Assembly: GCF_006489205.2 (NCBI RefSeq)
Contig: NZ_VFYR02000005.1
Span: 248,001 to 312,000, forward strand
Origin: Brevibacterium sp. XM4083
GTDB lineage: Bacteria > Actinomycetota > Actinomycetes > Actinomycetales > Brevibacteriaceae
DNA: 64,000 nt
Reading direction: 5' to 3'
Positions 1 through 9,507 of the stretch are shown piece by piece; the stretch's first letter is position 1, and the number at the start of each line of letters is the position of its first letter. The position numbers and the translations under genes are program-made. Under the pieces are notes generated by a model. The model worked only from the letters and a program-made list of their open reading frames with translations. It ran no database searches and was not told where the DNA came from.

Positions 1-1
1 C

Positions 2-460
2 GGACCCGACGACCTCGTCGTCGCCGAGGTCAACCTCGCCGACGTCGGGGACAAGTACCTCTCCGCCGATGCGCCCCTGCCCCAGGACTCGAGCGTGCGC
101 TCCGTCATCGCCGAAGGCGAGCTCGTGCCCGCCTCGGCGGTGACCCCGATGGCCGAACTCGAGGGCCGGATCGTCGCGATCGACGTCCCCGGATCGGTGC
201 CCTCGGTCGTCGACCGGGGCAGCCTCGTCGACGTGTGGGCCCAACCGGAGTCGACGGGACTCGATGATGAGGCCGGCGACCCCGAGCAGATCGTCAGCGG
301 CGCCCCGGTCGCGCACATCACCCGTGACGTCGGCAGCTTCGGGGTCGGCGACGGCGCCCGGATCGAAGTCTTCGTCCCGGCCACCGCGCTGTCCGGGGTG
401 CTGTCCGCTCTCGACGGCCGCAGCGTCCTCTCCGTCGTCGGCGCTCCCGGCGGGAGCTGA
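2..460 (+). CDS. SAF domain protein, C-terminal part (gene cut by window edge)
   Basis: The reading frame is open from the left edge and ends 5 nt before the next gene, so this is the C-terminal ~152 residues of a longer protein. The visible part carries the SAF-like pattern: DLVVAEVNLAD near the start, a GELVPASAV stretch, then two beta-rich segments around a DRGSLVDVWA motif. SAF domain proteins of this kind resemble the CpaB/RcpC periplasmic component of Flp/Tad pilus assembly. The tight spacing to a CpaE/TadZ-like P-loop protein supports a shared operon. The N-terminal membrane anchor expected for the family lies outside the window. Family assignment is by pattern, and function in pilus assembly is inferred from the neighbour. 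Confidence 0.7.
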   Translation, partial: GPDDLVVAEVNLADVGDKYLSADAPLPQDSSVRSVIAEGELVPASAVTPMAELEGRIVAIDVPGSVPSVVDRGSLVDVWAQPESTGLDDEAGDPEQIVSGAPVAHITRDVGSFGVGDGARIEVFVPATALSGVLSALDGRSVLSVVGAPGGS

Positions 461-465
461 TCGCG

Positions 466-1716
466 ATGCCCCAGGTGCTGCTCGCCGTCGACTTCGAGTA
501 CGACCTCATCCTCTTCGAACTGCTCAGCGACCTCGACGACGTCGACGTCATCGCCCGTCCCGCCGACGACGTCGAACTCCTCGCCCTGTGCCGGACCGGC
601 AGCGCCGACATCGCGATCGTCGGCGAGTACTTCCCCGGCCTCGACGCCGACGTCATCGCGGCCGTGCTCGCCACCGGGACGAAGGTGCTCGGGGTCGGAG
701 CCGATGAGGCGGCCCTGGCCCGTCTCGGCATCACGACGGCCGTGCCCGCCACCGCCGACGCCCTCCGGGTCGCCCGCGCCCTCGACGACGTCACCCGCAG
801 CGCCGTCGTGCCGCCCCGCCCGGCGTCCCCGCCGGGACGCACCAAACCGGCCGGGCGGATCGTCACGGTGTGGGGGACGGGATCGTCCCCGGGGCGCACC
901 CTCACCGCGGTCAACCTCGGCGATCAGTCCTCCCGTCTCGGACATCGCACCGTCGTCGTCGACGCCGACACCGTGGGGGCGATGGTCGCCACGACGCTCG
1001 GGCTGACGGAGGAGTCCTCCCACCTGGCGAGCCTGTGCCGGCTCGAGGCGGAGAAGTCCCCGCCCACCGACATCAGCGGGGTGCCGCACGCGGCGATCCG
1101 CGACGACTTCCACGTCATCACCGGGCTGACCCGGCCCGAACGGTGGCCGGAGGTGCGGGGAGCCGTGCTCCGCTCGGCGCTGCGCGACCTCGCAGGACTC
1201 TACGATCTCGTCGTCGTCGACGTCTCCGACCGCCTCGATCCCGACGACGACTTCGCCGATCCGTTCTACGACCGTCACTGCGCGACCCGTGCGGCCCTCG
1301 ACGCGGCCGACGATGTCCTCGTGCTCGCGACCGGGGATCCGATCGGCCTGCAGAAGCTCGTGCGGCTCTTCGGCACCGAACGCTGCGAGCAGATGCGCGA
1401 CACGCTGCGGATCGGGATCACGAAGGTGAGGGCCTCGGCGGTCGGGCATCCGGCGGAGACGCGGATCAGGGAGGCGCTCGGACGCTTCGCCGGGCGCGAA
1501 CCCGACTTCGTCCTCAGCGACGACCGGGCGACCGTCGACGCCGCGCTGCTGTCGGGACGCACTGTGGCCGAGGTCAGGCCGAAATCGGTGCTGAGCCGGC
1601 AGTTCGCCGAGGTCGCTGCCGGGCTCCTGCCTACGCGCAGGCGGATCCGACACCGGTCCGGCAGTGCCCGGGGTGCGAGCGGGCGCGGAGTCGCGGCCCG
1701 CCTCCGGTCGCGCTGA
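466..1716 (+). CDS. CpaE/TadZ-like P-loop ATPase (MinD/ParA superfamily)
   Basis: A 416-residue protein. The first ~125 residues form a receiver-like alpha/beta region (VLLAVDFEYD, DIAIVGEYFPG), followed by a ParA/MinD-type nucleotide-binding domain with a deviant Walker A (GTGSSPGRTLTAVNLG, residues ~136-151). VVVDAD and DLVVVDVSD follow as the switch and Walker B strands. This order, pseudo-receiver then ParA-like ATPase, is typical of CpaE/TadZ proteins that localise Flp/Tad pilus machinery. The canonical KGGxGKT loop is replaced by SSPGRT, as is common in actinobacterial members. It starts 5 nt after the SAF gene, so the two are probably co-transcribed. The last ~35 residues are Arg/Ser rich and likely disordered. 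The rest of the pilus locus would lie to the left of the window. Confidence 0.72.
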   Translation: MPQVLLAVDFEYDLILFELLSDLDDVDVIARPADDVELLALCRTGSADIAIVGEYFPGLDADVIAAVLATGTKVLGVGADEAALARLGITTAVPATADALRVARALDDVTRSAVVPPRPASPPGRTKPAGRIVTVWGTGSSPGRTLTAVNLGDQSSRLGHRTVVVDADTVGAMVATTLGLTEESSHLASLCRLEAEKSPPTDISGVPHAAIRDDFHVITGLTRPERWPEVRGAVLRSALRDLAGLYDLVVVDVSDRLDPDDDFADPFYDRHCATRAALDAADDVLVLATGDPIGLQKLVRLFGTERCEQMRDTLRIGITKVRASAVGHPAETRIREALGRFAGREPDFVLSDDRATVDAALLSGRTVAEVRPKSVLSRQFAEVAAGLLPTRRRIRHRSGSARGASGRGVAARLRSR

Positions 1717-1773
1717 GCCCCGCGGGTCGGCCCCGGCGGGGATCGTCTGCGCCTCATCCGGGGATCCTCGCCC

Positions 1774-1779
1774 TAGGAT
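1774..1779 (+). promoter_or_regulatory. Candidate -10 box (TAGGAT) of the DUF6912 gene
   Basis: The hexamer ends 6 nt before the ATG, which would place the transcription start at or next to the start codon. No clear -35 box is seen. The same geometry recurs at several other genes in this window. Confidence 0.4.
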
Positions 1780-1785
1780 GGAGGC

Positions 1786-2244
1786 ATGGCTGTTCGCTGC
1801 TACATCCCGACCACCCTCGCCGCCCTCGCCGCCGGCCTCCAGTCCGTGACCGCGGTCGCCCCGGACGCCGCTGCCGCCCAGCTCCGCGGTGACGACCTCG
1901 ACGAGGCCGAGTTCACCGCCATGAGCATCGCCGCGGCCCTCGCCGCCGACGAGGCGCTGGGGTCCGGCGCGGAATCAGCGTCCCCGCGCGTCGTCGTCGC
2001 CTACGACGCGCCGTCGACAACCGGTCGGGAGCCGCTCGCGCCGGGATTCGATGCGCTCACCCTCACCAGGGTCGACGAGGACCGCATCGTCAGCGTCCAC
2101 CTCGACGAGGCCTCCGACTGGGAGGCGGCGATCGAGCTGGCCGCAGCGCACGGGGCAGAGGCGGCCGGCGACCGCCTCGGCGAGTCCGATCTGCTCTGGT
2201 ACGACCGGACCGAACTGCGCGATCTGCTCCGCGATCGCACCTGA
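1786..2244 (+). CDS. DUF6912 family protein
   Basis: A 152-residue acidic protein starting MAVRCYIPTTLAAL, the conserved opening of the small actinobacterial DUF6912 family. No transmembrane segment or catalytic motif is evident, and no function is known to me. A TAGGAT hexamer ends 6 nt before the ATG, which fits a leaderless transcript. A GGAGG also lies just 5' of the ATG and would serve if transcription starts further upstream. It converges on the DUF2505 gene with a 9-nt gap. Confidence 0.8.
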   Translation: MAVRCYIPTTLAALAAGLQSVTAVAPDAAAAQLRGDDLDEAEFTAMSIAAALAADEALGSGAESASPRVVVAYDAPSTTGREPLAPGFDALTLTRVDEDRIVSVHLDEASDWEAAIELAAAHGAEAAGDRLGESDLLWYDRTELRDLLRDRT

Positions 2245-2253
2245 GCCTGCGGG

Positions 2254-2718
2254 TCAGACCTCGGCGAGCCGGTCGAGTCGCTCGCGCAGCTGGGTCTCGA
2301 GGATGGGCACGAGCGCCTGTTCGATCATCGACCCGAACATCGGCACCGAGGAGCTGATCTCGGACCGCACGGTGGCCGCTGTGCCGCTGCCCTCGGAGAC
2401 GAGGGTGAGGAGAGAGTCGATCTCCACGGGCACGCCGGCGGCGTGGGCGGTCATCCGGACCTCGGCACGATCGCCGATGACGTCCCCGGGAACCATGTAG
2501 ACCTCGACGAGCTCGGCACCCGAGGGCAGGCGCGAGGCCAGGGTCGCCGGCAGCTCACTGGCCGGCACAGCGGTGCGCACGGTCACCTCGGTGTCGGGAT
2601 CGACCCGCTCCGTCGTCGCCGCGGAGCCGAGCTTCTCCCACGTCGCGGCGTCGGCGAGCAGGGCGAGGAAATCGGTGAGTCCGATCGCATAGTCATGGCT
2701 GAGTGTCAGTGTTCTCAT
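2254..2718 (-). CDS. DUF2505 domain protein
   Basis: A 154-residue protein (MRTLTLSHDYAIGLTDFLALL onward) with the layout of DUF2505. This family resembles the SRPBCC/START fold: an N-terminal strand, helix 'WEKLGS', and a long C-terminal amphipathic helix (FGSMIEQALVPILETQLRER). The start was set at the Met that begins the conserved domain; an upstream extension of 53 codons is low complexity and lacks support. It is divergent from the NAD-glutamate dehydrogenase gene, sharing a ~140-bp intergenic region. Function unknown. Confidence 0.78.
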   Translation of the reverse strand: MRTLTLSHDYAIGLTDFLALLADAATWEKLGSAATTERVDPDTEVTVRTAVPASELPATLASRLPSGAELVEVYMVPGDVIGDRAEVRMTAHAAGVPVEIDSLLTLVSEGSGTAATVRSEISSSVPMFGSMIEQALVPILETQLRERLDRLAEV

Positions 2719-2861
2719 GCCCTCAGTCTGCCAGCCGATCGACGCCGTGCCGCGGCAGGCCGACCGGCGTGCCTTTCTCGCCGATTGAGCATAGTGTGGG
2801 GGATGGCGGCTCCGAGTCGAGCCGGCAACATTATTTGTGCGCTGATCGTAGAGGTGTAAAG

Positions 2862-5800
2862 GTGTCTCAGGTCTCATATTCGGACATTGCTGGAGAGTGG
2901 AGGAAGCAGAAGGGGCAGGCCGCTCCGGAGAATTTCATCGAAGCGTACTACCCCCGATTCGAACCGGGCACCGCCGAGGCGGGCGCCGAAGGTCTCGCCG
3001 CAGCGGCGGCCACCCACTACGCTCTAGGCCTCGAGTATGACGGCACCGCCCCGGTCCTCAACATCTACAACCCGTCGGTCGACTCCCCGGAGTACCTCGA
3101 CAACCACACCGTCATCGCGATGGTCCTCCCCGACATGCCTCACCTCGTGTCCTCGATCGTCTCCGACCTCGCAACGAGCGGACGGGCCATCCGCCTCGTC
3201 CACCATCCCATCCTCGCCGTCGAGGGGCACGGCTCCGATCTCACCGTCCTCTCTCCCGCCGAAGCGCCCGCCGTGTCCGCCGACACCGCGGGCATTCCTG
3301 TGGTCACCGAGGCCGCGGAGCCGACCGGTGACGCCCCCGACCAGCAGTCGTGGATCCGCATCGAGGTCGACCGGGTGCCGCCGGAGGACCACGACGGACT
3401 CGAGAAGCAGCTGCGCAGCGTCCTCGACTACGTCGCTGCCGCCGCGCGCGATGCCGATGCGATGTCGGCGAAGGCCAAGGAGATCGCCGGTGAGCTCCAG
3501 GCGCGTCCGCCCCGCCCCGAGCTCGCCTCCGAGGCGGAGGCCGCCGCCGAACTGCTGACCTGGCTCGACGGTCATTTCACGTTCCTCGGCTACCGCGAGT
3601 ACGACTACTCCCACGACGCGGAGTCGAGCAGCCTCGAACCGATCGAGCACACCTCGCTGGGCATCTCCGCGCTGCGCCCGCTCGCGAAGTCGCCGCTGTC
3701 GAGCGCCGTGGCGGCGAAGGCGGCCGAACCGCACGTGCTCGTCCTCACGAAGGCGAACTCCCGGTCCCGGGTCATCCGGGGCTCGTTCATGGACTACATC
3801 GGGGTGAAGACCTTCGATGAGAACGGCGAGATCGTCGGTGAGCGACGCTTCGTCGGCGTCTTCAAGCCCGAGTTCTACAACGACAGCGTGCTGAGCATCC
3901 CGGTCATCAACCGCAAGGTGCGCAAGATCCTCGCCTCGAGCGGGTTCCCCGCCGGATCCCACTCGGCCAACGAGCTCCTCGGCATCCTCGAGACGTATCC
4001 GCGCGATGACCTCATGCACGATGACACCCAGTCGATCTTCGACGTCGTCATGCAGATCGTCGACATGCAGGAGCGCCGCCAGTCGCGGGTCTTCGTCCGC
4101 GAGGACCCCTACCAGCGCTACGTCTCCGTCATCCTCTACCTGCCCCGCGACCTCTACGACACTGCGGCCCGCCAACGCGTCCAGGACGTGCTGCGCGAGT
4201 TCTACAACGCCGAGAGCGTCGACTTCGACGTCCTCCTCACCGAGTCCGCGCTGGCCCGCATCCACTTCGTCGCCCGTGTCGCCCGCGACGCGGAGCTGCC
4301 GGAGATCGATCCGGCGGTCGTCGAGAAGCGCATCGTCGCCGCCGTGCGCTCGTGGAACGAGGACGTCCACGCCTTCCTCGCCCCGACCGAGCGCGGCGAC
4401 AGCGGCCGCGCCATCGAACGCGCCGACCTGTGGTCGAAGGCGTTCCCTCCCGGCTACGGCGAGTACCACACGCCCGCCGACGCCGTCGCCGATGTCGAGC
4501 GCTTCGAAGCGCTGAGCTCCGGTGAGGGATCGGCCGTGCGCCTCTACACTCCCGACGACGCCGACGATGCGCCGACGCGGCTCGCCCTCTACCGCGACGG
4601 TCGGGTCGGCCTCTCCGAGGTCCTGCCGTACCTCACCGCGTTCGGCGCCACGGTGCTCGACGAGCGACCCTACGAACTCGACCTCGCCGACGGCACCCAC
4701 CGCTACATCTACGACTTCGGCGTCCGCTTCGACACCGACCTCGACGAGGCGGCCAGCGAGCGCATCGCCGAGGCGTTCATCGCCGGCTGGGACGGTCGCA
4801 AGGAGGCAGGCGTCTTCGACCGCCTCGTCGTCTCCGGTCTCGACTGGCAGCAGGTGACGATCATCCGGGCGCTCGGGAAGTACCTGCGCCAGGCCGGGTT
4901 CACCTACTCCGACGCCTACGTCGGGGAGGTCTACAGCGACAACCCGGAGATCTCCCGCCTCCTCGTCGACTACTTCTTCGCGAAGTTCGACCCCGCGGCC
5001 GACGACGCCGGACGCGAGACCGCCACCGCGGCGATCGACGAGCGAATCGAGACCGCCCTCGGCGACGTCGCCAGCCTCGACGCCGACCGCGTGCTGCGCT
5101 CCTCGCTCGAACTGCTGCGCGCGACCCTGCGGACGAACTACTTCATCAACCCCGACGGCGAACTCCCGACGGCACTGGCCCTGAAGATCCGCCCCACCGA
5201 GCTCAGCTTCGTGCCCAAGCCCCGGCCCGCACTCGAGATGTGGGTGTACTCCCCGCAGGTCGAGGGCGTCCACCTGCGCTTCGGCACCGTCGCCCGCGGC
5301 GGCCTGCGCTGGTCGGATCGCCGTGACGACTTCCGCACCGAAGTCCTCGGTCTCGTCAAGGCGCAGATGGTCAAGAACGCGCTCATCGTGCCCACCGGCG
5401 CCAAGGGCGGGTTCTTCCCCAAGCAGCTGCCGCCGATGAGCGACAGGGATGCGTGGATGGCCGCCGGTCAGGCCGCCTACGAAGTGTTCATCGAAAGCCT
5501 CCTCGAAGTCGCCGACAACCTCGTCTACACCGAGGACGGCAGCCAGAAGGTCGTCCACCCCGACCGCGTCGTCCGCCACGACGGCGACGACTACTACCTC
5601 GTCGTCGCCGCCGACAAGGGCACCGCGCGCTTCTCCGACGTCGCGAATGCGATCTCCGAGCGCCGCGGATTCTGGCTCGGCGACGCCTTCGCCTCCGGCG
5701 GCTCGGTCGGCTACGACCACAAGAAGATGGCGATCACCTCCCGCGGGGCGTGGAAGTCCGTCGAACGCCACTTCCGCGAGCTCGACCTCAACACCGCCGA

Positions 5801-7745
5801 GGAGGACTTCACCGTCGTCGGCATCGGCGACATGAGCGGTGACGTCTTCGGCAACGGCATGCTCCGCAGCGAGCACATCCGCCTCGTCGCCGCCTTCGAC
5901 CACCGCGACATCTTCCTCGATCCCAACCCGGATGCGGCGAGGAGCTTCACCGAACGGCAGCGCCTCTTCGACCTGCCGCGCTCGTCGTGGCAGGACTACG
6001 ACCGGGACCTCATCTCGCAGGGCGGGGGAGTCTTCCCGCGGACGGCGAAGTCGATCGACCTCAGCCCGGAGGCCGCCGCGGCCCTCGGCGTCGATCCCGG
6101 CCGGCGCAGTCCCGCCGAACTGATGTCGGAGATCCTCGCCGCTCCCGTCGACCTCCTCTACAACGGCGGCATCGGCACGTACATCAAGTCCTCCGGGGAG
6201 AGCCACGCCGACGTCGGCGACAAGGCCAACGATGCGATCCGGATCGACGGCGACGACGTCAGGGCACGGGTCATCGGGGAGGGCGGCAACCTCGGCGTCA
6301 CCCAGCTGGGACGTGTCGAAGCGGCGCTGAACGGGGTCGCGATCAACACCGACGCCGTCGACAACTCCGCCGGCGTCGACAGCTCCGACCACGAGGTCAA
6401 CATCAAGCTCCTCCTGCGCACCCTGCTGCACAAGGGGGCGTTCGCGGCCGAGGATCGGGAGAAGGTGCTGCTCTCCTTCACCGACGACGTCGCCGATCGG
6501 GTGCTGGCGAACAACTACGCGCAGAACGTCGTCCTCGGTGAGGCGCGCTCGCAGACCGAGGCGATGTCGGGCACCTACGGCCGGATGCTCGCCTACCTCG
6601 AGAAGCACGCGGACCTCGACCGCCACGTCGAGTTCCTGCCGAACGCCGAGGAACTGGCCAAGCGCGAGTTCAGCTCGTACGTCTCCCCGGAGCTCGCAGT
6701 GCTCCTCGCTTATGCGAAGATGCACGCCGTCGACGAGATCCTCGACAGCGTCGTGCCCGATGAGCCGTGGATGAAGCGGGAGCTCGCCGGATACTTCCCG
6801 GACGCCCTGCGCGAGCAGTACGGGGACTACATCGCCGAGCATCCGCTGCACCGGGAGATCGCCACGGCGAAGCTCGTCAACCGGATGGTCGACCGCGGCG
6901 GACTCACCTACGTCTACCGGATGCTCGAGGAGACTCCGGCCTCGGTGCCGCAGATCGCCCGTGTCTTCGTCGTCGTCTCCGAGATCTTCGGGCTCGACGA
7001 CTTCTTCGACGCGGTCACCGCGCTCGACAACAAGGTGCCCACGGAGGTCCAGGTCAAGCTCCAGCACGACTACGTGCGCCTGCTCGACCGGTCCTCGCGC
7101 TGGCTCGTCCAGCAGGCCCCCGACACCCTCGACGTCGATTCGGGCATCGAACTCTACGGCAAGGTCGTCGCCGCTCTGCGCGAGCGCGTGCCCGCCCTCG
7201 TCGACGGCTTCGACGCCGAGGCGATGGCCGCCAAGGCGCAGGAGTACATCGACGACGGGGTCCCCGAGGAGCTCGCATGGCGGGCTGCGGCGCTGCTCGA
7301 CGAGTTCGCCCTCCTCGACATCACCCAGCTCGCGGCGCGCACCAACGAGTCCGCCGAGGACGTCGCCGAGGTCTACTACGCCGTCAACGACAAGTTCTCC
7401 GGGTCGCAGGTGCTCGCCCTCATCGGCGACCTCGACCGGTCCGATCGCTGGTCGGCACTGGCCCGCGGCTCCCTGCGCGATGACTTCTACTCCGCGATCC
7501 TCTCGGTCGCCGGCTCCGTCATCGCCGCCACGGACTCGCCGATCTCCGGGACCCCGGACGAACGCGCCAAGCAGCGGCTGACCGAATGGCTCGAGCGCAA
7601 CGAGACGGTCGCCGCGCGGGTGCTCGAGACGATCGAGACGGTCATCGCCCTCGACACCGTCACGCAGGCTCCGCTGTCGGTGCTGCTGCGCATGATGCGC
7701 GGTGTCGTGCGGTCCTCGGCCTGGGAGTCCGAGCACAGCGCCTGA
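2862..7745 (+). CDS. gdh: NAD-dependent glutamate dehydrogenase, large (180-kDa class)
   Basis: At 1,627 residues this matches the large NAD-GDH class (the M. tuberculosis homologue is about 1,620). The enzyme converts glutamate to 2-oxoglutarate and ammonium, linking amino-acid catabolism to the TCA cycle. The N-terminal ~700 residues are ACT-like/regulatory. The catalytic core shows RGGLRWSDRRDDFRTEVLGL, then MVKNALIVPTGAKGGFFPK with the catalytic lysine region, and VVGIGDMSGDVFGNGML in the nucleotide-binding part. The chosen GTG start follows an AGAGG ribosome-binding site by about 7 nt. An in-frame extension further upstream overlaps the divergent gene's start and was rejected. A hairpin terminator follows the stop. 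Confidence 0.95.
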   Translation: MSQVSYSDIAGEWRKQKGQAAPENFIEAYYPRFEPGTAEAGAEGLAAAAATHYALGLEYDGTAPVLNIYNPSVDSPEYLDNHTVIAMVLPDMPHLVSSIVSDLATSGRAIRLVHHPILAVEGHGSDLTVLSPAEAPAVSADTAGIPVVTEAAEPTGDAPDQQSWIRIEVDRVPPEDHDGLEKQLRSVLDYVAAAARDADAMSAKAKEIAGELQARPPRPELASEAEAAAELLTWLDGHFTFLGYREYDYSHDAESSSLEPIEHTSLGISALRPLAKSPLSSAVAAKAAEPHVLVLTKANSRSRVIRGSFMDYIGVKTFDENGEIVGERRFVGVFKPEFYNDSVLSIPVINRKVRKILASSGFPAGSHSANELLGILETYPRDDLMHDDTQSIFDVVMQIVDMQERRQSRVFVREDPYQRYVSVILYLPRDLYDTAARQRVQDVLREFYNAESVDFDVLLTESALARIHFVARVARDAELPEIDPAVVEKRIVAAVRSWNEDVHAFLAPTERGDSGRAIERADLWSKAFPPGYGEYHTPADAVADVERFEALSSGEGSAVRLYTPDDADDAPTRLALYRDGRVGLSEVLPYLTAFGATVLDERPYELDLADGTHRYIYDFGVRFDTDLDEAASERIAEAFIAGWDGRKEAGVFDRLVVSGLDWQQVTIIRALGKYLRQAGFTYSDAYVGEVYSDNPEISRLLVDYFFAKFDPAADDAGRETATAAIDERIETALGDVASLDADRVLRSSLELLRATLRTNYFINPDGELPTALALKIRPTELSFVPKPRPALEMWVYSPQVEGVHLRFGTVARGGLRWSDRRDDFRTEVLGLVKAQMVKNALIVPTGAKGGFFPKQLPPMSDRDAWMAAGQAAYEVFIESLLEVADNLVYTEDGSQKVVHPDRVVRHDGDDYYLVVAADKGTARFSDVANAISERRGFWLGDAFASGGSVGYDHKKMAITSRGAWKSVERHFRELDLNTAEEDFTVVGIGDMSGDVFGNGMLRSEHIRLVAAFDHRDIFLDPNPDAARSFTERQRLFDLPRSSWQDYDRDLISQGGGVFPRTAKSIDLSPEAAAALGVDPGRRSPAELMSEILAAPVDLLYNGGIGTYIKSSGESHADVGDKANDAIRIDGDDVRARVIGEGGNLGVTQLGRVEAALNGVAINTDAVDNSAGVDSSDHEVNIKLLLRTLLHKGAFAAEDREKVLLSFTDDVADRVLANNYAQNVVLGEARSQTEAMSGTYGRMLAYLEKHADLDRHVEFLPNAEELAKREFSSYVSPELAVLLAYAKMHAVDEILDSVVPDEPWMKRELAGYFPDALREQYGDYIAEHPLHREIATAKLVNRMVDRGGLTYVYRMLEETPASVPQIARVFVVVSEIFGLDDFFDAVTALDNKVPTEVQVKLQHDYVRLLDRSSRWLVQQAPDTLDVDSGIELYGKVVAALRERVPALVDGFDAEAMAAKAQEYIDDGVPEELAWRAAALLDEFALLDITQLAARTNESAEDVAEVYYAVNDKFSGSQVLALIGDLDRSDRWSALARGSLRDDFYSAILSVAGSVIAATDSPISGTPDERAKQRLTEWLERNETVAARVLETIETVIALDTVTQAPLSVLLRMMRGVVRSSAWESEHSA

Positions 7746-7789
7746 TCCCCACCGTCTGGCCGAGCGTCATCGGTGATAGCGTCAACCTC

Positions 7790-7820
7790 AGCGGGCTCGA
7801 AGACGACCTTCGGGCCCGCT
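7790..7820 (+). terminator. Hairpin terminator after gdh
   Basis: Two 13-nt arms (7790-7802 and 7808-7820) pair with a single mismatch around a 5-nt loop. It lies 45 nt after the gdh stop and 28 nt before the histidine kinase start. Confidence 0.6.
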
Positions 7821-7848
7821 GAACACTCCCCACCCGGAAGAGGGACCC

Positions 7849-9363
7849 GTGCTCAACGAACAACTGGCAGCCGAAGGCATCACCGATGAGGCGGATGCCG
7901 AATACCTTCACCTCCTCGTCGGGGACTGGCAGCTCATCGCCGATCTCTCGTTCGCCGACCTCGTTCTCTGGGTGCCGTCGGCGAGCGGGGCGTTCACGGT
8001 CGTCGCGCACGCGAGGCCGACGACGGGGGCGACGCTGTTCAATCGGGACCTCCTCGGCGCGCGGGCGACCGGGCTCGAACGCGAGCTCCTCGAGGCGGCG
8101 GTGGAGACCCGGACCATCGTCACCGAGGTGGCTCCGGCCAAGGAGCTCGGCGTCAACGCGGGCACCGAGGAGACCGAGGTGAGCGCCGAGGCGGTGCCGC
8201 TCGTCCGCCACGGGGAGACGCTCGCCGTCATGGTCAGGTACTCCGAGGAGATGCGCCGGCGCGGGACCTCGCGGCTCGAGAAGCACTACCGGGACGCGGC
8301 GAAGGCGCTGCTGACGATGATCGCCCAGGGCGCGTTCCCCGATCGGGAGGCGCCGAGCGGAGTGCGCCACGGTGAGCCGCGGGTCGGTGACGGCATCTTC
8401 GTCCTCGACCGTGACTCCCGGGTCCAGTACGCCTCCCCGAACGCCGTGTCGCTGATGAATCGCCTCGGCCACGGTGGGGAGATCGAAGGCGCCTACCTCT
8501 CCGAGGTGGTGTCGAGCCTGAGCACGGAGTTGCGGCAGGTCGATGAGACCCTGCCGCTCGTGCTCACCGGACGCGCGCCGTGGCGGACCGAACTCGAGGT
8601 GGGGCGCACGAGTGTCTCCCTGCGCGCGATTCCGCTCACCGACGACGGTGAGCGCACCGGGGCGATCGTGCTGGCCAGGGACGTCTCGGAGATCCGGCGG
8701 CGCAAGCGGGAGCTGCTCTCCCGCGATGCGATGATCAAGGAGATGCACCACCGGGTGAAGAACAATCTGCAGACCGTCTCCGCACTGCTGCGCCTGCAGA
8801 CGCGGCGGATCGACAATCCCGCGGCCAAGGCGGCGCTGTCGGAGGCGATGCGGAGGGTGTCGATCATCGCCGTCGTCCACGATGTGCTCAGCCAGGGAGT
8901 CGAGTCCGAGGTCGACTTCGACGAGGTCGTCGACAAGGGCCTGCGACTGACCCCGGAGCTGACGAGTCCGCTCGTCCAGATCTCCCTGCAGCGCCAGGGC
9001 AGCTTCGGGACGATCTCGTCCGCCGACGCGACGTCCCTGGCGCTGGCGATCACCGAGCTCATCACGAACGCGATCGAGCACGGCTTCCCGCTCGAGGAGC
9101 AGGAGGGGCTCGCGCCGGGGGAGACGCTCACCGGCCATGTCTGGGTCGTGCCCGAGCGCAACGGCGACCACCTCCACGTCACGATCGCCGACGACGGCGT
9201 CGGGCTGGGCGACCAGCAGAGCCCGGGCAACGGCCTGGGCACCCAGATCGTGCGCACCCTCGTCTCGGCGGATCTCGCCGGGTCGATCCAGTGGCGGGAG
9301 CGGGAGGGCGGGGGCACCGAGGCGATCCTCGACGTCCCGCTGCGCCCCGACTCCTACGACTGA
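7849..9363 (+). CDS. pdtaS: PdtaS-type sensor histidine kinase
   Basis: A 504-residue soluble kinase with a GAF-like N-terminal domain (~15-160), a PAS domain (~175-280), a HisKA_2 dimerisation/phosphoacceptor segment IKEMHHRVKNNLQTVSALLR (His at 300/301) and a HATPase domain with an N-box (ELITNAIEHGF) and G-boxes (DDGVGLG, GNGLGTQIV). GAF-PAS-HisKA_2-HATPase without membrane segments is the architecture of PdtaS, which phosphorylates the ANTAR-domain antiterminator PdtaR. No pdtaR gene is nearby, but in mycobacteria the pair is also unlinked. The GTG start is preceded by a GGAAGAGGGA ribosome-binding site. It converges on whiB1 with a shared stem-loop between them. Confidence 0.88.
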   Translation: MLNEQLAAEGITDEADAEYLHLLVGDWQLIADLSFADLVLWVPSASGAFTVVAHARPTTGATLFNRDLLGARATGLERELLEAAVETRTIVTEVAPAKELGVNAGTEETEVSAEAVPLVRHGETLAVMVRYSEEMRRRGTSRLEKHYRDAAKALLTMIAQGAFPDREAPSGVRHGEPRVGDGIFVLDRDSRVQYASPNAVSLMNRLGHGGEIEGAYLSEVVSSLSTELRQVDETLPLVLTGRAPWRTELEVGRTSVSLRAIPLTDDGERTGAIVLARDVSEIRRRKRELLSRDAMIKEMHHRVKNNLQTVSALLRLQTRRIDNPAAKAALSEAMRRVSIIAVVHDVLSQGVESEVDFDEVVDKGLRLTPELTSPLVQISLQRQGSFGTISSADATSLALAITELITNAIEHGFPLEEQEGLAPGETLTGHVWVVPERNGDHLHVTIADDGVGLGDQQSPGNGLGTQIVRTLVSADLAGSIQWREREGGGTEAILDVPLRPDSYD

Positions 9364-9422
9364 CGGTCCGCCTCGGTGCTGCGATGCGCGCCGCGGTGGT
9401 GCGACGGGTCCGGGCACGACAA

Positions 9423-9467
9423 AGTCCCCAGCTCGGATCGCGAAGATCGTGGTTCGAGCAGGGGACT
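9423..9467. terminator. Bidirectional stem-loop between pdtaS and whiB1
   Basis: AGTCCCC-A-GCTCG (9423-9435) pairs with CGAGC-A-GGGGACT (9455-9467), giving 12 bp with one A/A mismatch and a 19-nt loop. Position between convergent genes suggests shared termination. No long U-tract is present. Confidence 0.55.
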
Positions 9468-9507
9468 CTGACGAGGTTCGGACTGTGCGAGTTCGGTGGA
9501 GCGGGAG

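Noticed and set aside
3024..7736. A 1,570-codon open frame on the minus strand
   Set aside because: It lies wholly antisense to the NAD-glutamate dehydrogenase gene and reflects high third-position GC. Its composition is low-complexity Asp/Gly/Val/Arg with no domain.
9451..9467. A GGTTCGAGCAGGGGACT stretch resembling a tRNA T-arm
   Set aside because: No acceptor, D or anticodon arm can be built around it. It is one arm of the pdtaS/whiB1 terminator.
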